NCBI GenBank assembly: GCA_016800925.1
Contig: JABCPU010000063.1
Span: 171,284-235,283, forward strand
Direction: 5' to 3'
Length of the DNA stretch: 64,000 nucleotides
From: Suillus spraguei
Lineage: Eukaryota > Basidiomycota > Agaricomycetes > Boletales > Suillaceae
The notes beneath the pieces are model-generated. The model saw only the letters and a program-made list of their open reading frames with translations. It was not told the DNA's origin and made no database searches. How positions within the stretch are numbered: the first letter of the stretch is position 1; each line of letters starts with the position of its first letter. This document shows positions 11,604 through 23,189 of this stretch, piece by piece. A program made the position numbers and the translations under genes.

Positions 11604-13220
11604 CAGTGGCTCAAAAAACTGTCCGCATGTTTTGGCATTTTTCACTATCTATAATATTGTGTAAGAACAAACAAATGCCTCAAAAACATGCTTATACCAC
11701 ATTGTAGTATGGCTTCAGGGCTTTCATTTGAGCCCTACACCGTGGGAATCGGTGGAGATATGGTGGAGATACAAGGCTCACAAAATGGTGACTCATGCGG
11801 ACAGTTTTTTGACTCAAGTATTTTACAGTAATAACCAGGTATTCTAGTATTTTGTATGACCTCCCTTGGCTTTAATTACTGCCTCTATCCTTCTAGGCAT
11901 ACTCTCAATTAATTTCTGGCAATCCTCAGCTGTGATCTTCCCCCATTCCACTGCTACTCTCTCCCAAAGCTCCCATACTCCTTTAGGGGGGTTTTCATAG
12001 GCTTGAAGCTTTTTCTTGAGTGTTCCCCAGAGATGTTCAATGACATTGACATCAGGAGACTGTGCTGGCCAGTCAAGAACATTGATGTTATGTTCTTCAA
12101 ACCATTCCCTAGCTCTTCTGGATGTGTGCTTGGGATCATTATCCTGTTGGAAAATGATATCTTCTTCATCAATCCCTGATTCTGCCAAGCTAGGCAGCAA
12201 GTGGTCATTTAAAATGTCCACATACTGCTCACCATTCATCTTCCCCTCAACCTCAGCAAGCATTCCCACACCATTCCATCCCATACAGCCCCATACCATT
12301 AAAGAACCTCCTCCAAACTTGACAGTCCCATTAACCTCTCTGTCTGTTAGGCCATCTCCCTTCTTTTTCCATACATACACCTTCCCATCTGACCCAATCC
12401 TATTGATTTTGGTCTCATCTGACCATATAACACGCTTCCAGTCCTCTACAGTCCAGTGTTGATGAGCTAAGGCAAAGGCTAGTCTTCTCTGCCTATGTTT
12501 GATGGAGAGAAGAGGCTTTTTCTTCTTTGTTACTGCCTTGAGATGAGCTGCCTTGAGAACATTCCTCACAGTTTGTGAAGAGACAGGGGTAGTGATGGTG
12601 GAATTGATATAATGGGTGGCTTGGACAGCATTATCAGCCTTTCCTGTAGTGATATGTTGGATAATAGCTCTTTTGTCAGTAGAGGTAAGCTTGGATGGAC
12701 GTCCTCCACAAGAGTTTTCCTTGTCTGGGTGGCTTTCTTTGATGAACTTGGCCACAGTGGACTTGCATACTCCAGTTCTAGAGGAAATTTGGCGAGCAGA
12801 GAGGCCAGCATAAGACAGAGAGAGGATATTATCTCTTTGAGCAGAGGAGATGGCTTTCATGGTGATTATGACTATGATACATGAGATATTCTGGTTTATA
12901 TAGTTAGATATAGTCATAAAATAACATAATGACACCACTTTATAATTTATATAATAGTGGCATGATTTTTATGGTGTCATAAATAATGATTTATATAGTT
13001 TTAATATACACTCAAAAAACTGTCCACATGAGTCATCATTTTATAAGCCTTATATCTCCACCATATCTCCGCCGATTCCCACGGTGTAGGGCTCAAATAA
13101 AAGCCCTGAAGCCATACTACAATGTGGTATAAGTATGTCCTTGAGGAATTTGTTCATTCTCACACAATATCATAGATAGTGAAAAATGTCAAAACATGCG
13201 GACAGTTTTTTGAGCCACTG
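11604..13220 (-). mobile_element. Tc1/mariner transposon, apparently intact copy
   Basis: 1617 bp flanked by TA (11602-11603 and 13221-13222). Imperfect terminal inverted repeats of 209 bp: 11604-11812 and 13012-13220, outer ends CAGTGGCTCAAAAAACTGTC. Each terminal repeat also has its own inverted pair, since TCAAAAAACTGTCC near the outer end is mirrored by GGACAGTTTTTTGA at the inner end. Same length as the copy at 54027-55643 and differs by only a handful of bases seen, so transposition of this family is recent. Encodes an uninterrupted transposase on the minus strand. Confidence 0.95.
11844..12860 (-). CDS. Tc1-type DD34E transposase, intact
   Basis: Cut-and-paste transposase acting on the element's terminal repeats in the nucleus. 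338 aa from the ATG at 12860 (MKAISSAQRDN); an upstream in-frame ATG at 12938 would add 26 residues unlike the family, so 12860 is preferred. N-terminal paired-type helix-turn-helix (LSYAGLSARQISSRTGV; GGRPSKLT), then the catalytic core: first Asp in WSDETKIN, second Asp in FQQDNDPKHTS, Glu in NVIEHLWGTLK, with 34 residues between the QQD aspartate and the glutamate. GGGSLMVWGCM and DWPAQSPDVN are family hallmarks. No stop or frameshift; a potential source of transposase for the defective copy at 54027. Confidence 0.93.
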   Translation of the reverse strand: MKAISSAQRDNILSLSYAGLSARQISSRTGVCKSTVAKFIKESHPDKENSCGGRPSKLTSTDKRAIIQHITTGKADNAVQATHYINSTITTPVSSQTVRNVLKAAHLKAVTKKKKPLLSIKHRQRRLAFALAHQHWTVEDWKRVIWSDETKINRIGSDGKVYVWKKKGDGLTDREVNGTVKFGGGSLMVWGCMGWNGVGMLAEVEGKMNGEQYVDILNDHLLPSLAESGIDEEDIIFQQDNDPKHTSRRAREWFEEHNINVLDWPAQSPDVNVIEHLWGTLKKKLQAYENPPKGVWELWERVAVEWGKITAEDCQKLIESMPRRIEAVIKAKGGHTKY

Positions 13221-13923
13221 TATATGGAAGAAAGCTAATACCAGAACCGACCAGATGCCTCAAATGCCACTCGTTCGAAAACACTCACATGGCCGCAGAA
13301 TGCCCACAGGAACAGGAGACGTGCGGTACATGCGGGGAACACCACCGAACAGCCGCGTGCCAAGTCACAGATCAAAACGAGTTCTTCTGCAGGAACTGCA
13401 AAGTGAAGGGCCACGCGGCCTGGAGTCGACAATGCCCGACGTTCACGAAGAAGTGGGATGGACACAAGAACCGCAATGAAGACGCTAAGTACCGATTTTT
13501 CCTCACAGAAGACCCTCTTACCTGGGAACCACTAACGAGTCAAAATTTTGAAGAGAACAACGAGACAGCCCCAATATGGCAGCAAGCGATGGAGGATCAT
13601 CAACCACAACGATACCCACCACCAAGAAACAGAGCGGAACATGGACGGCCCACCAACAACAACAACAACCAAGAACGCGAGGAACGGAACCTCAACAACA
13701 GGAACGCCAACCGAATCCCATTGGGAGGTCAATCCCGAATCCCAGAAGCATGGCAGATGACAAGACCTCAAGCAGACCACCGAACACAATGGAAACCACC
13801 CACCCAAGAAGAGACCGAAACGCAATCAACACCTCCAAGATGGTCTAGCTCCCCTTACGGCTCCCCCCACGAACCCTACAGCCCACAAAGAGGGTGGGAC
13901 CAGGACCATGCCGGAAACTAGTG

Positions 13924-16900
13924 ATGGATGATGCCGACAACACACACCAAGAACGCGAAGACTTGAAAATCTGGCAGCAAAACCTTCGGAAATCCAACAA
14001 CGCATGGGAGCACATGCTGAAAAACTTAAACCCGCACATATACGATATAGCGTGCATCCAAGAACCATATCTCAACCCCGTGAATCTTGCTAACGCCTCC
14101 AATCTAAGACAGTTCTGGGACGTAATCTACCCAACGGACCACCACGCAAACCCAGGACGATCACAGACGATAATCCTAGTCAACAAGAGACTATCGAAAA
14201 ACAATTGGCACATTATACCACTCAAGTCAGCGAATGCTATGGCGATAGAGCTAACGGGGGCTTTCAGCAAGGTGCGTATCTACAACATATATAACCCCTG
14301 CGATAGCGATAGCACACTCCACTTCATGGAGAGGCACATGGTGTCTGAACGAAACTCCCAGAGACATCGCACGCAGCAGCGAATCGCTCAAGGCGACAAC
14401 ACTGTATATAATGAACATATAATCTGGCTAGGCGATTTCAATCGCCACCACCCAATGTGGGAAATGCAAAATAATGTACATCTCTTCACCGCGGCGAACT
14501 TAGACGCCGCGGGAGTACTGATAAACCTTCTATCACTATATAACTTAGTCCAGGTCCTCCCCCCAAACATAGCCACTCTAGAGGCATCAAACACCAAAAA
14601 CTTAACGCGCCCAGACAATGTATTTTGTTCAGCAGATCTTGAGCACTCGTTCACGCAGTGCAGTGTAGAGTACATCAGGAAATTCACACATTCCTTGACG
14701 TGCCCTTATGCGGACTTATTTACACTTAACTGCCTTGGTGAAATTGAATCTACTTGTCCAAAATTTCAATGTGAATGAATTCAGAAAAAAAAAGTTGAGA
14801 TATATTAATATACATGTTTTATTGTATTTCGCACTCAAAAAATATAAGATATGCCAGGTGAATGATGTGAGAGAGAGCAAACAAGTTTTGAGATAAGTGA
14901 GTTAAGCTGATTAAGCATGATAAGGGCACGTCAAGGAATGTGTGAATTTCCTGATGTACCAGCTACGCCCAGTAGTAACTGACCATTTCCCCATAATTAG
15001 TACCATCAACCTCCAACCAGAACGAATTGAAACCAGCCCCAAGCGCAACTTCAGAGACACGGACTGGGAAGAGTTCCGGGAGGTCCTTGAAACTAAACTA
15101 GACGACATCCCACAGGCAACGGAAATCAAGACACGAGAACAGTTCGACGAGGCGTTCAAGGCACTCACAACAAGCATCGCCGAAACAGTAGAGAAGTGCG
15201 TACCGAAGACCAAACCATCCCCGTACGCGAAGAGATGGTGGTCGAAGGAACTGGACACCGAACGAAAAGCAACACACAAACTAGGAAGGATATCAAGAAA
15301 GAAATTAGCGAGACGAAACGACCCAGTGCACAAGGAATATAGAATCACACGAAACCGATTCTCAGAAAGTATCAAGCGAGCGAAGACAAACCATTGGACA
15401 GAATGGTTAGAGGAACTGACATTCACAGGAGTATGGACCTTTCATAGATACATAGCAGGCGACCCTTCCGACCAGATACACACAAGGATCAAAACCCTCC
15501 AAGACCCGAGGGCAAACAATCAGGACAACACGATGCAAGATAACACCCGAAAGAGCGAGCTACTTTACGAGGTATTCTTCAGAACGCCGCCAGACGATGA
15601 CCAAGTGAACCCGGACTTCGACTATGACCCTCCAATATGTGAATTCAGACCAATCACGAACCAGCAAGTACACAGAGCAATCGCGAAACTATCACCGTTC
15701 AAAGCCCCAGGACCCAATGGGATAAGCAACGTAGTATTCATGAAATGCGCTGACCTTCTTGTACCATTCATTGCACCAATATACAGAGCTACGTTCACCC
15801 TCGAAGTGTACCCGAACGAATGGAAATGTTCCTCGACGATCGTACTCAGGAAGCCAGGAAGGCCAGACTACAGTGTCCCGAAGGCATATAGACCGATAAC
15901 GCTATTAGACACGATGGCTAAGATCCTTTCATCATGTGTTGCTGACGATCTAACATATATTGCAGAAGAACACCATCTATTACCCCCAACCCACTTCGGC
16001 GGTCGACCGGGACGATCAACGGTAGACTCCCTCCACCTGCTAACTAAGTTCATAACAGATTCCTGGGCGTCGAAAACAAACAACCACGTTTCCCTACTCT
16101 TCCTTGACGTAAAGGCGGCCTTCCCGAGCGTGGTAGCAAGCAAGCTACTACACAACCTCAGAAAAGCAAGAATACCAAAGGAATATGTAGATTGGTACAA
16201 ACGAAGACTGGACAACAGAACGACGCATCTCTTTTTCGACGACTACCAGTCAAACTTGTTCAATGTGTCAGATGGACTAGACCAGGGATGTCCGCTATCC
16301 CCAATGGGCTTCATCTTCTACAACGCACCAGTCCTGCGAGTCGCAGACCCGAGACCCAGCAAAGGAGAACTGAGTCTAGGATTCATCAACGATGTAGCGC
16401 TAATAGCAAGAGGGCGCTCATACGAGGAATCAAACGCAAAGGTCAAAAACATGATGGAAAAGCAAGGAGGTGCACTTGACTGGAGCGAGGAATACAACGC
16501 TGAGTTTGAGCTAGACAAAACCGCACTAATTTGTCTTTCCAGGATACGAGTTCGAAGCACCGAAAACCCCAACAAGACAGTCCCTACGCCACGAGTACCC
16601 ATCACCATCCGCGATCACACAATCCAACCTTCGAAGTCGCACAAATTTCTAGGAATCATCATCGACGAAAATCTAAACTTCAAGGAGCAGGCGGCCCACG
16701 CACTGGCCAAAGGAACGAAGTACGCGCTAGCATGTAGCCGGATGATACGTCCGACGAAGGGAATACACGGGAAACTGATGAAAAAACTGTATGAGGGAGT
16801 AATCGTCCCGAAGATGTTGTACGCCGCAGATGTGTGGTGCGCAGGTCTAGTAGAAAAGGGGAGGGGGAAAAGGGGGAAAGGGCGAGGAGCAAGAGGCTTC

Positions 16901-18403
16901 GCCTCGCAGATGGCGCGAGTGCAGAGAATGGCAACCATATCAATTGCGGGAGGACTAAGATCAAGTCCCACAGACATGCTAGACGCGCACGCTAATGTAC
17001 TACCTTTTCAGCAGACTCTTTGAAAAGCGTGCTACAGAGCCACGCTCAGAATGGCGACACTCCCACAGAAACATCCACTAGCCAAGGGAATCAAGAACGC
17101 ATACGATTACGGCAAAGAGAGAGATTTTAAGGGGAAAAAACGCTATCCATCCCCACTGCATAAGCTGATGTATGAATTCAGGATCAACCCATTGACGGTG
17201 GAAAAGATAGACCCAGTCAGACACTACCCCAAGTGGGAGCCGGATGTAGACATCCACATAGCGGAGAAGGCCGAGACAGCAAAGATAGAAGATGGACTCG
17301 CCGATGAAAACCTAAGGGCGTACTCAGACGGGTCAATGGTGGATGGGGGAGTTGGAGGAGCAGCAGTGGTCATGAGAGGCAACGAAGTGATAGGAAGCAA
17401 GAGGTTTCACTTGGGGAGCGACTGCGAGCATACGGTCTATGAAGCAGAGTTGGTGGGGATGATATTAGCAGTACAACTGCTGAAGGAGACGGGAGGAAGA
17501 AGGGGCACCATATCCCTAGGTGTCGACAATCAGGCAGCGATAAGAGCAACCGAAGCTTTCCGCTCACAGCCAGGACACTACCTCATGGACCAATTCCACG
17601 ATGATCTTAGAAGACTCATCCCTGAGCACGACGAAAGAAAACTCAAAGTCAGATGGACGCCAGGCCATGTAGGGATACCAGGGAATGAAGAGGCAGACAC
17701 TCACGCGAAACGCGCCGCACGAGGCGAATCATCAGACACACGAGCCCAGCCAAAGTCGCTCCTAACCGAGGAAGGAGAACTCAGAATCCTACCAAGGAGC
17801 AAAGCGGCACTAAGACAACACTTCTACGCAAAGATCAAAAAAGAGGCCACCACCATCATGGAGAACTCACCGCGCTACACACTGCTCAAATCAGTCGACA
17901 CGTCAGCACCATCAAAGAAGTTTGCAAAGAAGATAGAGAAGCTACCGAGACGTCACAGCTCACTGATGTTTCAACTCCGCACGGGACATATAGCGCTCAA
18001 CAAACACCTCAAACGAATAGCAAAATCCCCAACGGCGCGTTGCCCAGCATGCGAAAACCATGACGAAACGGTACACCACTTCATCCTAGTCTGCCCAGCA
18101 TACGTGAACCAGAGAGAACAAATGAGGAAAGAAGTCGGAGCAAGACAATGCAAAATCGAGTACCTGCTGAACGAAAGCAAGGGAATGAGAGCAACGTTGA
18201 CGTACATCGCGCGCACGAGAAGATTGGAACAAACCTTCGGAGATGTAACCCCCCAGCGGAAAAGGAGAAGGAATAGAGGAAACGCGACAACAAGTCGCAC
18301 AAATCATATCAAGAGCCTGAAGAAGGCCCTAACATCCACGCGCAAGCCAGGACCACTGTATAGCATAGACAACCAAAAAACGGACCAAAGCATATACGAA
18401 TAG
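13924..18403 (+). pseudogene. LINE ORF2: endonuclease / reverse transcriptase / RNase H, split and with one internal TGA
   Basis: ATG at 13924, two bases after the ORF1 stop (TAGTGATG). Segments 13924-14672 and 14959-18403 join in frame to 1397 codons. Endonuclease: QEP (about 14060), LGDFNRHHP (about 14430), DHFPI after the insertion. RT: SLLFLDVKAAFPS (about 16100), LDQGCPLSPMGF (about 16280), motif C reads GFINDVALI where a D-D pair is expected, so one catalytic Asp appears replaced by Asn. A TGA at 17021-17023 separates RT from the RNase H part without changing frame. RNase H: YSDGSMVDGG, YEAELVG, GVDNQAAI, GIPGNEEAD. C-terminal CPAC..H..C cluster near 18040. Insertion, nonsense codon and motif-C change each would abolish activity. 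Confidence 0.88.
14673..14956. mobile_element. small non-autonomous inverted-repeat element (MITE-like), copy 2
   Basis: 284 bp, termini CATCAGGAAATTCACACATT and its inverse; the inverted repeat extends about 36 bp through CCTTGACGTGCCCTTAT. Flanked by TA (14671-14672, 14957-14958); the wider GTAC on each side is palindromic, so 2 or 4 bp cannot be told apart. Interior is AT-rich with no transposase. It splits the endonuclease domain of the LINE ORF2; removing it with one TA rejoins SVEY and QLRPVVTDH in frame. Confidence 0.9.
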
Positions 18404-18467
18404 ATTAGATGTACAGTAGGTAGTGTCCATCATAGGGCATAGCCCCAACGGACAATAAACAAGGATC

Positions 18468-18483
18468 AAAAAAAAAAAAAAAA
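18468..18483 (+). other. poly(A) tail of the LINE
   Basis: A run directly after GGATC and directly before the right target duplication; 3' end signature of target-primed reverse transcription. Confidence 0.9.
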
Positions 18484-18495
18484 ACTCAACAGCGG
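18484..18495 (+). repeat. 12-bp target-site duplication, right copy
   Basis: ACTCAACAGCGG, perfect repeat of 10268-10279. The first A could equally belong to the poly(A) tail. Confidence 0.93.
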
Positions 18496-18608
18496 TAATC
18501 TGGCCGGCGCACTCAGCAGCGGCAGTCTGTGTCACCTATAAAGACTGTCAGGGATGTCTGGGTAAGTCATTATCCCCCGTACATTATCATACTCTTATTC
18601 TAATTACA

Positions 18609-21600
18609 ATGTCTGCAGACCAGCCGACATGCCTTGGCTGTGGGAGGCAATTTAAATCGACAAGACAGCTGTCGTCACATGCTGTGCAGTGCGAGCATAA
18701 TAGGTCTATCAAGCTGACCAGCTCTGTCTATCAGAAGACAAAAAAGCACAAGTCAGATAAGCGCAGCAAGGCAAAACGTCCTCGGATCAAGGACTCGGAT
18801 GAGATCATCCGCGATGGAATTGACCAGGTCTATGATGATATCCGGGCTGACCCACCTGACAATGATGTGCTGCCTCTGGCCGATGTGCGTATTTCAGTCA
18901 TAGCCTCTAGCACCATTCATAATTTAATGCTGCTGCAGGATAACGCAGTCCCAGGGCCGTCACAGATTCCAGATAATGAGATTCCTGCTGAATATGATGT
19001 AAGTGTTTTATTCTAGCCTCCTAACTTGTGATGATTATTAACATTAGTACAACTGCAGGTTACTCCAGTTCTCTCGCATCGCTCAGGGTGCACAATTCGG
19101 ATGCCACGCCGCTATGTGGATTATCTTCCTGGCTCATCAATGCATCTTGCGCACATGCCACGAACCAATCACCAGCTGCGCAGCGAGCAATCTGCAGCCT
19201 CATGCTTGCAGCCAGGACCGCTTCCATCTGAGGTCAACAGCGCTGGCCATCACCCACCTAGTCCTAGCCCTAGCGCTGTAGAATCAATCCTGGTGCCATT
19301 CAAGACTGAGCCAGATGACACTGGCTTATATCGTATATACGCCACCCGTCCCACATTCACTCCTGCAGACGGCACCACTCTTAACACGGTGACAGATGCC
19401 CCTACCCTCGACAGTGGTCTACCAGCCCAGAAACAAGCACGCTTCTTGCTGGGCTTCCACCTGCAGATGTCGGGGTGGATGAACTGTTCCATGCATTCAC
19501 TAACCCAACATGTGGGCTTATGATGGCATGGCAATATTCTGGGACGAATGCAAAGTCTTTTGCCGAGTTTGATCACCTTGGCACCTTTTTTGAAGACCCT
19601 CTCTTCCGCAGTGAAGATGCCATCGGAATAACTCATGCCCGTGAGTTGAAGCTACTCGACAAGTACCTGGACGACAAAACGAATCCTTTCCGGGAAGAAC
19701 ATGGTTGGCGGGAGTTGACAGCCAGGATCCGTCTACCAAAGGAGAAGCAGAAATGGGCATCAGAGGAGGATGCTCCTGAGCTGCAGATACCTGGAGTATA
19801 TCACCGCTCACTTGTTGACATTATCACAGCTGTTTTCGAGGATGACATCTCCCAAACATTCAACATGACACCTTTCAGTCAACACTGGAAGGTCTCTGAG
19901 GAAAAGATGATCCAGGTCTTTTCAGAAGCTCACAGCTCCCCTGTAATGCTTGATGCATACATGGAGGTCAACGCTTTGCCACGCAAACCTGACGACGATC
20001 TTGAGCGTGTCGTTGCTTCCCTCATGTTCTGGTCTGACTCAACGCACCTCACCAATTTCGGGGACGCTTCGATGTGGCCATTCTACTTATTTTTCGGAAA
20101 TCAGTCAAAATATACTCGCAGGAAACCAACAGCCAGCGCATGTCATCACGTTGCTTATATACCAAATGTGAGTCTCATCTCATTATTTAATGCTGAACAT
20201 TGGAACTGAAGCCCAAGATAGCTCCCTGATGATTTCCAAGAACAGTATATGGGGTTGTTCGGAGAACCCTCGACGGACGAGACGTACACCTACTGCAAGC
20301 GTGAACTGATTCACGCTATCTGGAGACTCCTTCTCGATGACAAATTCATGGACGCGTATGAACACGGTATCATCATCAAGTGTTCGGATGGCATCACACG
20401 TAGAGTATTCCCTCGATTTTTTACATACTCAGCTGACTATCCGGAAAAGTATGTACTGTGTGTTACTTAATATTCTTGTTGATTCTGATGGTATTATCTC
20501 TAGAGTTCTACTTGCAAGTATTAAATTCCTAGGCCAATGCCCCTGCCCTCGCTGTCTTGTCAAGAAGGTTGACATTCCGAAGATGGGGACGAAGCTCAAT
20601 TTGAGACGACGAGACAGGTTGCAACGTGTCGATGATAATTCACGACGCCACAACATTGCAAAGGCGCGGTCACTCATATTTGAGAAGGGTGCTCCAGTTT
20701 CTGGGACTTGGGTGAATGGCCTGTTGAATGACGAACCTTTGGTGCCTATGCAAGTAAGTACATTGATCTATTGATACACCTGGCCCTAATCACATTCTAG
20801 AATGCATTTTCAGAGAAGCTCTCCCAATTCGCATTCAATTTGTTCGCCTTGTTTGTTGTGGATCTGTTGCACGAGTTCAACATTGGGGTTTGGAAAGCCA
20901 TCTTTACTCACCTTATGCGGATACTGCATGCAGCAGCTGGTGATTCAGTTCAGCAGCTTAATCGACGGTAAGTAATGGTATAGTGATTTATTTCAACTAA
21001 CTGATACTCTGCCAGCTATCGGAGGGTTCTGACTTTCAGACGTGGCACCATTCGGCATTTCAACAAGAATGCATCAGCCATGAAGCGACTCGCTGCGAGA
21101 GACTTTGAAGATTTACTGCAGGTCCGTTCTTACCAAATTTTTATAAACTGACTTATAATAGTATTGCAGTGCGCCCTTCCTGTCTTTGAGGGCCTTCTCC
21201 CCGATGAACATGGCCAGAACGCTATAGTCCTTGACCTGCTCTTCGACCTTGCTGCATGGCAAGGCTATGCAAAGCTCCGTCTGCACACTGACGATACTCT
21301 GGCTTTCTTTGACACTGCGACTGTGGTTCTGGGCGAGTCCGTTCAAAAATTTTCGAAAACTATATGCCTGTACTACCATACTACTGAACTCCCTCACGAG
21401 TATGCTGCCCGTGGACGACGAGCTGCTGCATTGGCCAGTCAGCAGACTGTTAAGGAAGGGAAGAAAAGGGCTACAGACTTGGAGACAACTCAGGCTGGAC
21501 CGAAGCTCAAGAGGCTCAACCTCGAAACATATAAATATCATGCACTTGGGGACTATCCCAACACAATACGGCGCATGGGAACAACTGACAATTTTTCTAC

Positions 21601-23189
21601 ACAGACGGTAATATACTATTTTTTTAGAGAAGCATTGCATGCACGCTGATACACACTCCTAGGGTGAATTGGAACATCGAACTCTCAAACGTTGGTACCC
21701 GAGAACTCCGAAAAACAAGAAAACGACATCCAAAAACATGGCTCGTCAAGAGGCACGCAACCGACTTATGAAGAAGATATTGAAACGACGTGAACTTCTT
21801 GCAGGGGCAGCCAGCCAGTCCAGAAAGAAACGTCAACGCACTTCGCCATCTGACCACTACCATATTTCAAAGTACCCAAAGGCATCCTCTGATCTCACTG
21901 TGTGGTTGAGCGAACTTGACTCTGATGATCCAGCAAAGAAGGTATGTGGTATCTTTACGCTAGTGCTAACTCTAATCTGCTGTGCTTTAGAATTTTATCC
22001 CGCAACTGAAAGACCACCTTCTAGCCCGCCTCCGAGGGATTGAATACTTGGGTGACGAGCACGACTTTACTGATGAAGATCGGGATCTGGTTATATTTGC
22101 TAACAACCAAATCCACGAACATGGTGTGTTGCAGGTCAATTACACCACATATGACCTTCAAAGGGAACAAGACACCATCAACCCTCAGACTCATGCCGAC
22201 ATCATGGTACTCTCGCATGAAAATGATGACGAACGCCACCCATACTGGTATGCACGGGTCATCCGAATTTTGCACTTAGATGTTTGGTATTACGGCGACA
22301 AAAACACCTCTACATCGAAACCGCTGCGCATGGATGTACTTTTTGTACGCTGGTTTGCGCGTGATGTTACATTCAAGGGCGGCTGGTCTGCTAAGCGCTT
22401 GCACCGGCTTGGATTCTTCACAGGCGACGATCCTGGATGTTTCGGATTTCTAGATCCTGATAATGTAATTCGCGGGGTCCATCTCATTCCCGCATTCGCA
22501 CGTGAACGCACAGATCACTATATGGGACCCTCATTTGTCCGTCGCAAGGAGGATGGTGACACAGACTGGCGCTTTCATTATGTCAATATGTATGTCCTAC
22601 TTTGCTTCTAAACCATTGACAGTTCTGACTACTGTACTAGATTTGTAGACAGAGATATGTTTATGCGCTTTCGTGGTGGAGGCGTTGGTCATAAGGTCAC
22701 ACGGGAGTGGGACAACTTTTTGCAGAGTGATGGAGCCCCAGCAAATATCCCTGACGACAATGAAGAATGGGATGATGTTGATATGGATACTAGGGAGGAT
22801 GGCGAGGAAGACGGCGAGGAAGACGGCGAGGAAGACGGCGAGGAAGACGGCGAGGAAGACGGCGAGGAAGACGGCGAGGAAGACGGCGAGGAAGACGGCG
22901 AGGAAGACGGCGAGGAGACGGCGAGGAAGACGGCGAGGAAGACGGCGAGGAAGACGGCGAGGAAGACGGCGAGGAAGACGGCGAGGAAGACGGCGAGGAA
23001 GACGGCGAGGAAGACGGCGAGGAAGACGGCGAGGAAGACAGCGAGGAAGACGGCGAGGAAGAGGAGGGTGAATTATATGAAGGTGAAGACGAGGAAGACG
23101 AGGAAGACCCAGACAATAGAGTAGAGGCTGATTCAGATGAGGAACTTGACGATGATGTACTTGCACAGGAGGGTTATGGCGCACTATAA
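18609..23189 (+). pseudogene. Plavaka-type DNA transposase, multi-exon, probably frame-broken
   Basis: Large basidiomycete transposase of the Plavaka group (related to CACTA/CMC elements). Begins MSADQPTCLGCGRQF with a C2H2-like finger (CLGCGRQF...H..QC), then a Lys-rich region. Core: FSQHWKVSEEKMIQVFSEA, DASMWPFYLFFGNQSKYTR, ACHHVAYIPN, RELIHAIWRLLLDDKFMDAY, FTYSADYPEK, FLGQCPCPRCLVKK, FVVDLLHEFNIGVWKAIFTH, LFDLAAWQGYAKLRLHTDD, and a C-terminal VLFVRWFARDVTFKGG / LGFFTGDDPGCFGF block. At least seven short introns fit. A frame change around 19390-19460 (before DELFHAFTNPTCGL) has no canonical intron and is probably an indel. A second break lies in the acidic repeat tail at 22910. The expected tail ends EGYGAL with TAA at 23187-23189. 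Terminal inverted repeats were not found. Confidence 0.75.
22801..23070 (+). repeat. 12-bp minisatellite GGCGAGGAAGAC, about 22 units, one 11-bp unit
   Basis: Head-to-tail 12-mers encode Gly-Glu-Glu-Asp in the transposase frame. The tenth unit (about 22909-22919, GGCGAGGAGAC) lacks one A, shifting the rest into Ala-Arg-Lys-Thr. The acidic frame returns as the natural continuation into EEEGELYEGEDEEDEE beyond 23060, showing that the short unit is a deletion. Almost perfect homogeneity suggests recent expansion, or an assembly error. Confidence 0.92.

Larger units (their letters stand above)
10437..13921 (+). pseudogene. LINE ORF1 (gag-like, three zinc knuckles), split by Tc1
   Basis: RNA-binding chaperone-like protein of the retrotransposon RNP. 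ATG at 10437, segment 1 to 11603; segment 2 resumes at 13223 and ends at TAG 13919-13921; together 621 codons. N-terminal half is Thr/Asn-rich with a coiled-coil-like stretch (LDEKVETLTETIDAQKKTIE); middle has FADAAKTNIP and LPHGGVLYELNS; C-terminal half has three Cys/His knuckles after 13240: CLKC..H..C (CX2CX6HX4C), CGTC..H..C (CX2CX3HX4C) and CRNC..H..C (CX2CX4HX6C). A Gln/Asn/Pro-rich tail follows. The only break seen is the Tc1 insertion at a TA dinucleotide; excision restores KKVYGRKLIP in frame. Confidence 0.85.
10280..18483 (+). mobile_element. Tad-like non-LTR retrotransposon (LINE), complete length but inactivated
   Basis: Bounded by a perfect 12-bp target duplication and ending in a poly(A) run (18468-18484) after AATAAACAAGGATC. 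Two ORFs in the order typical of fungal Tad/I-group elements: ORF1 with zinc knuckles; ORF2 with endonuclease, reverse transcriptase, RNase H and a C-terminal Cys/His cluster. Two later insertions are nested in it (Tc1 at 11604-13220; the small inverted-repeat element at 14673-14956). After removing both with one target copy each, ORF1 is 1866 nt and ORF2 4194 nt, both multiples of three. About 6.3 kb without the insertions. Clade assignment to Tad is inferred from host and domain order. Confidence 0.9.

Noticed and set aside
12016..12462. 148-codon frame opposite the Tc1 transposase (also 54785-55231)
   Set aside because: Antisense of the catalytic core; present in both copies only because the copies are near-identical.
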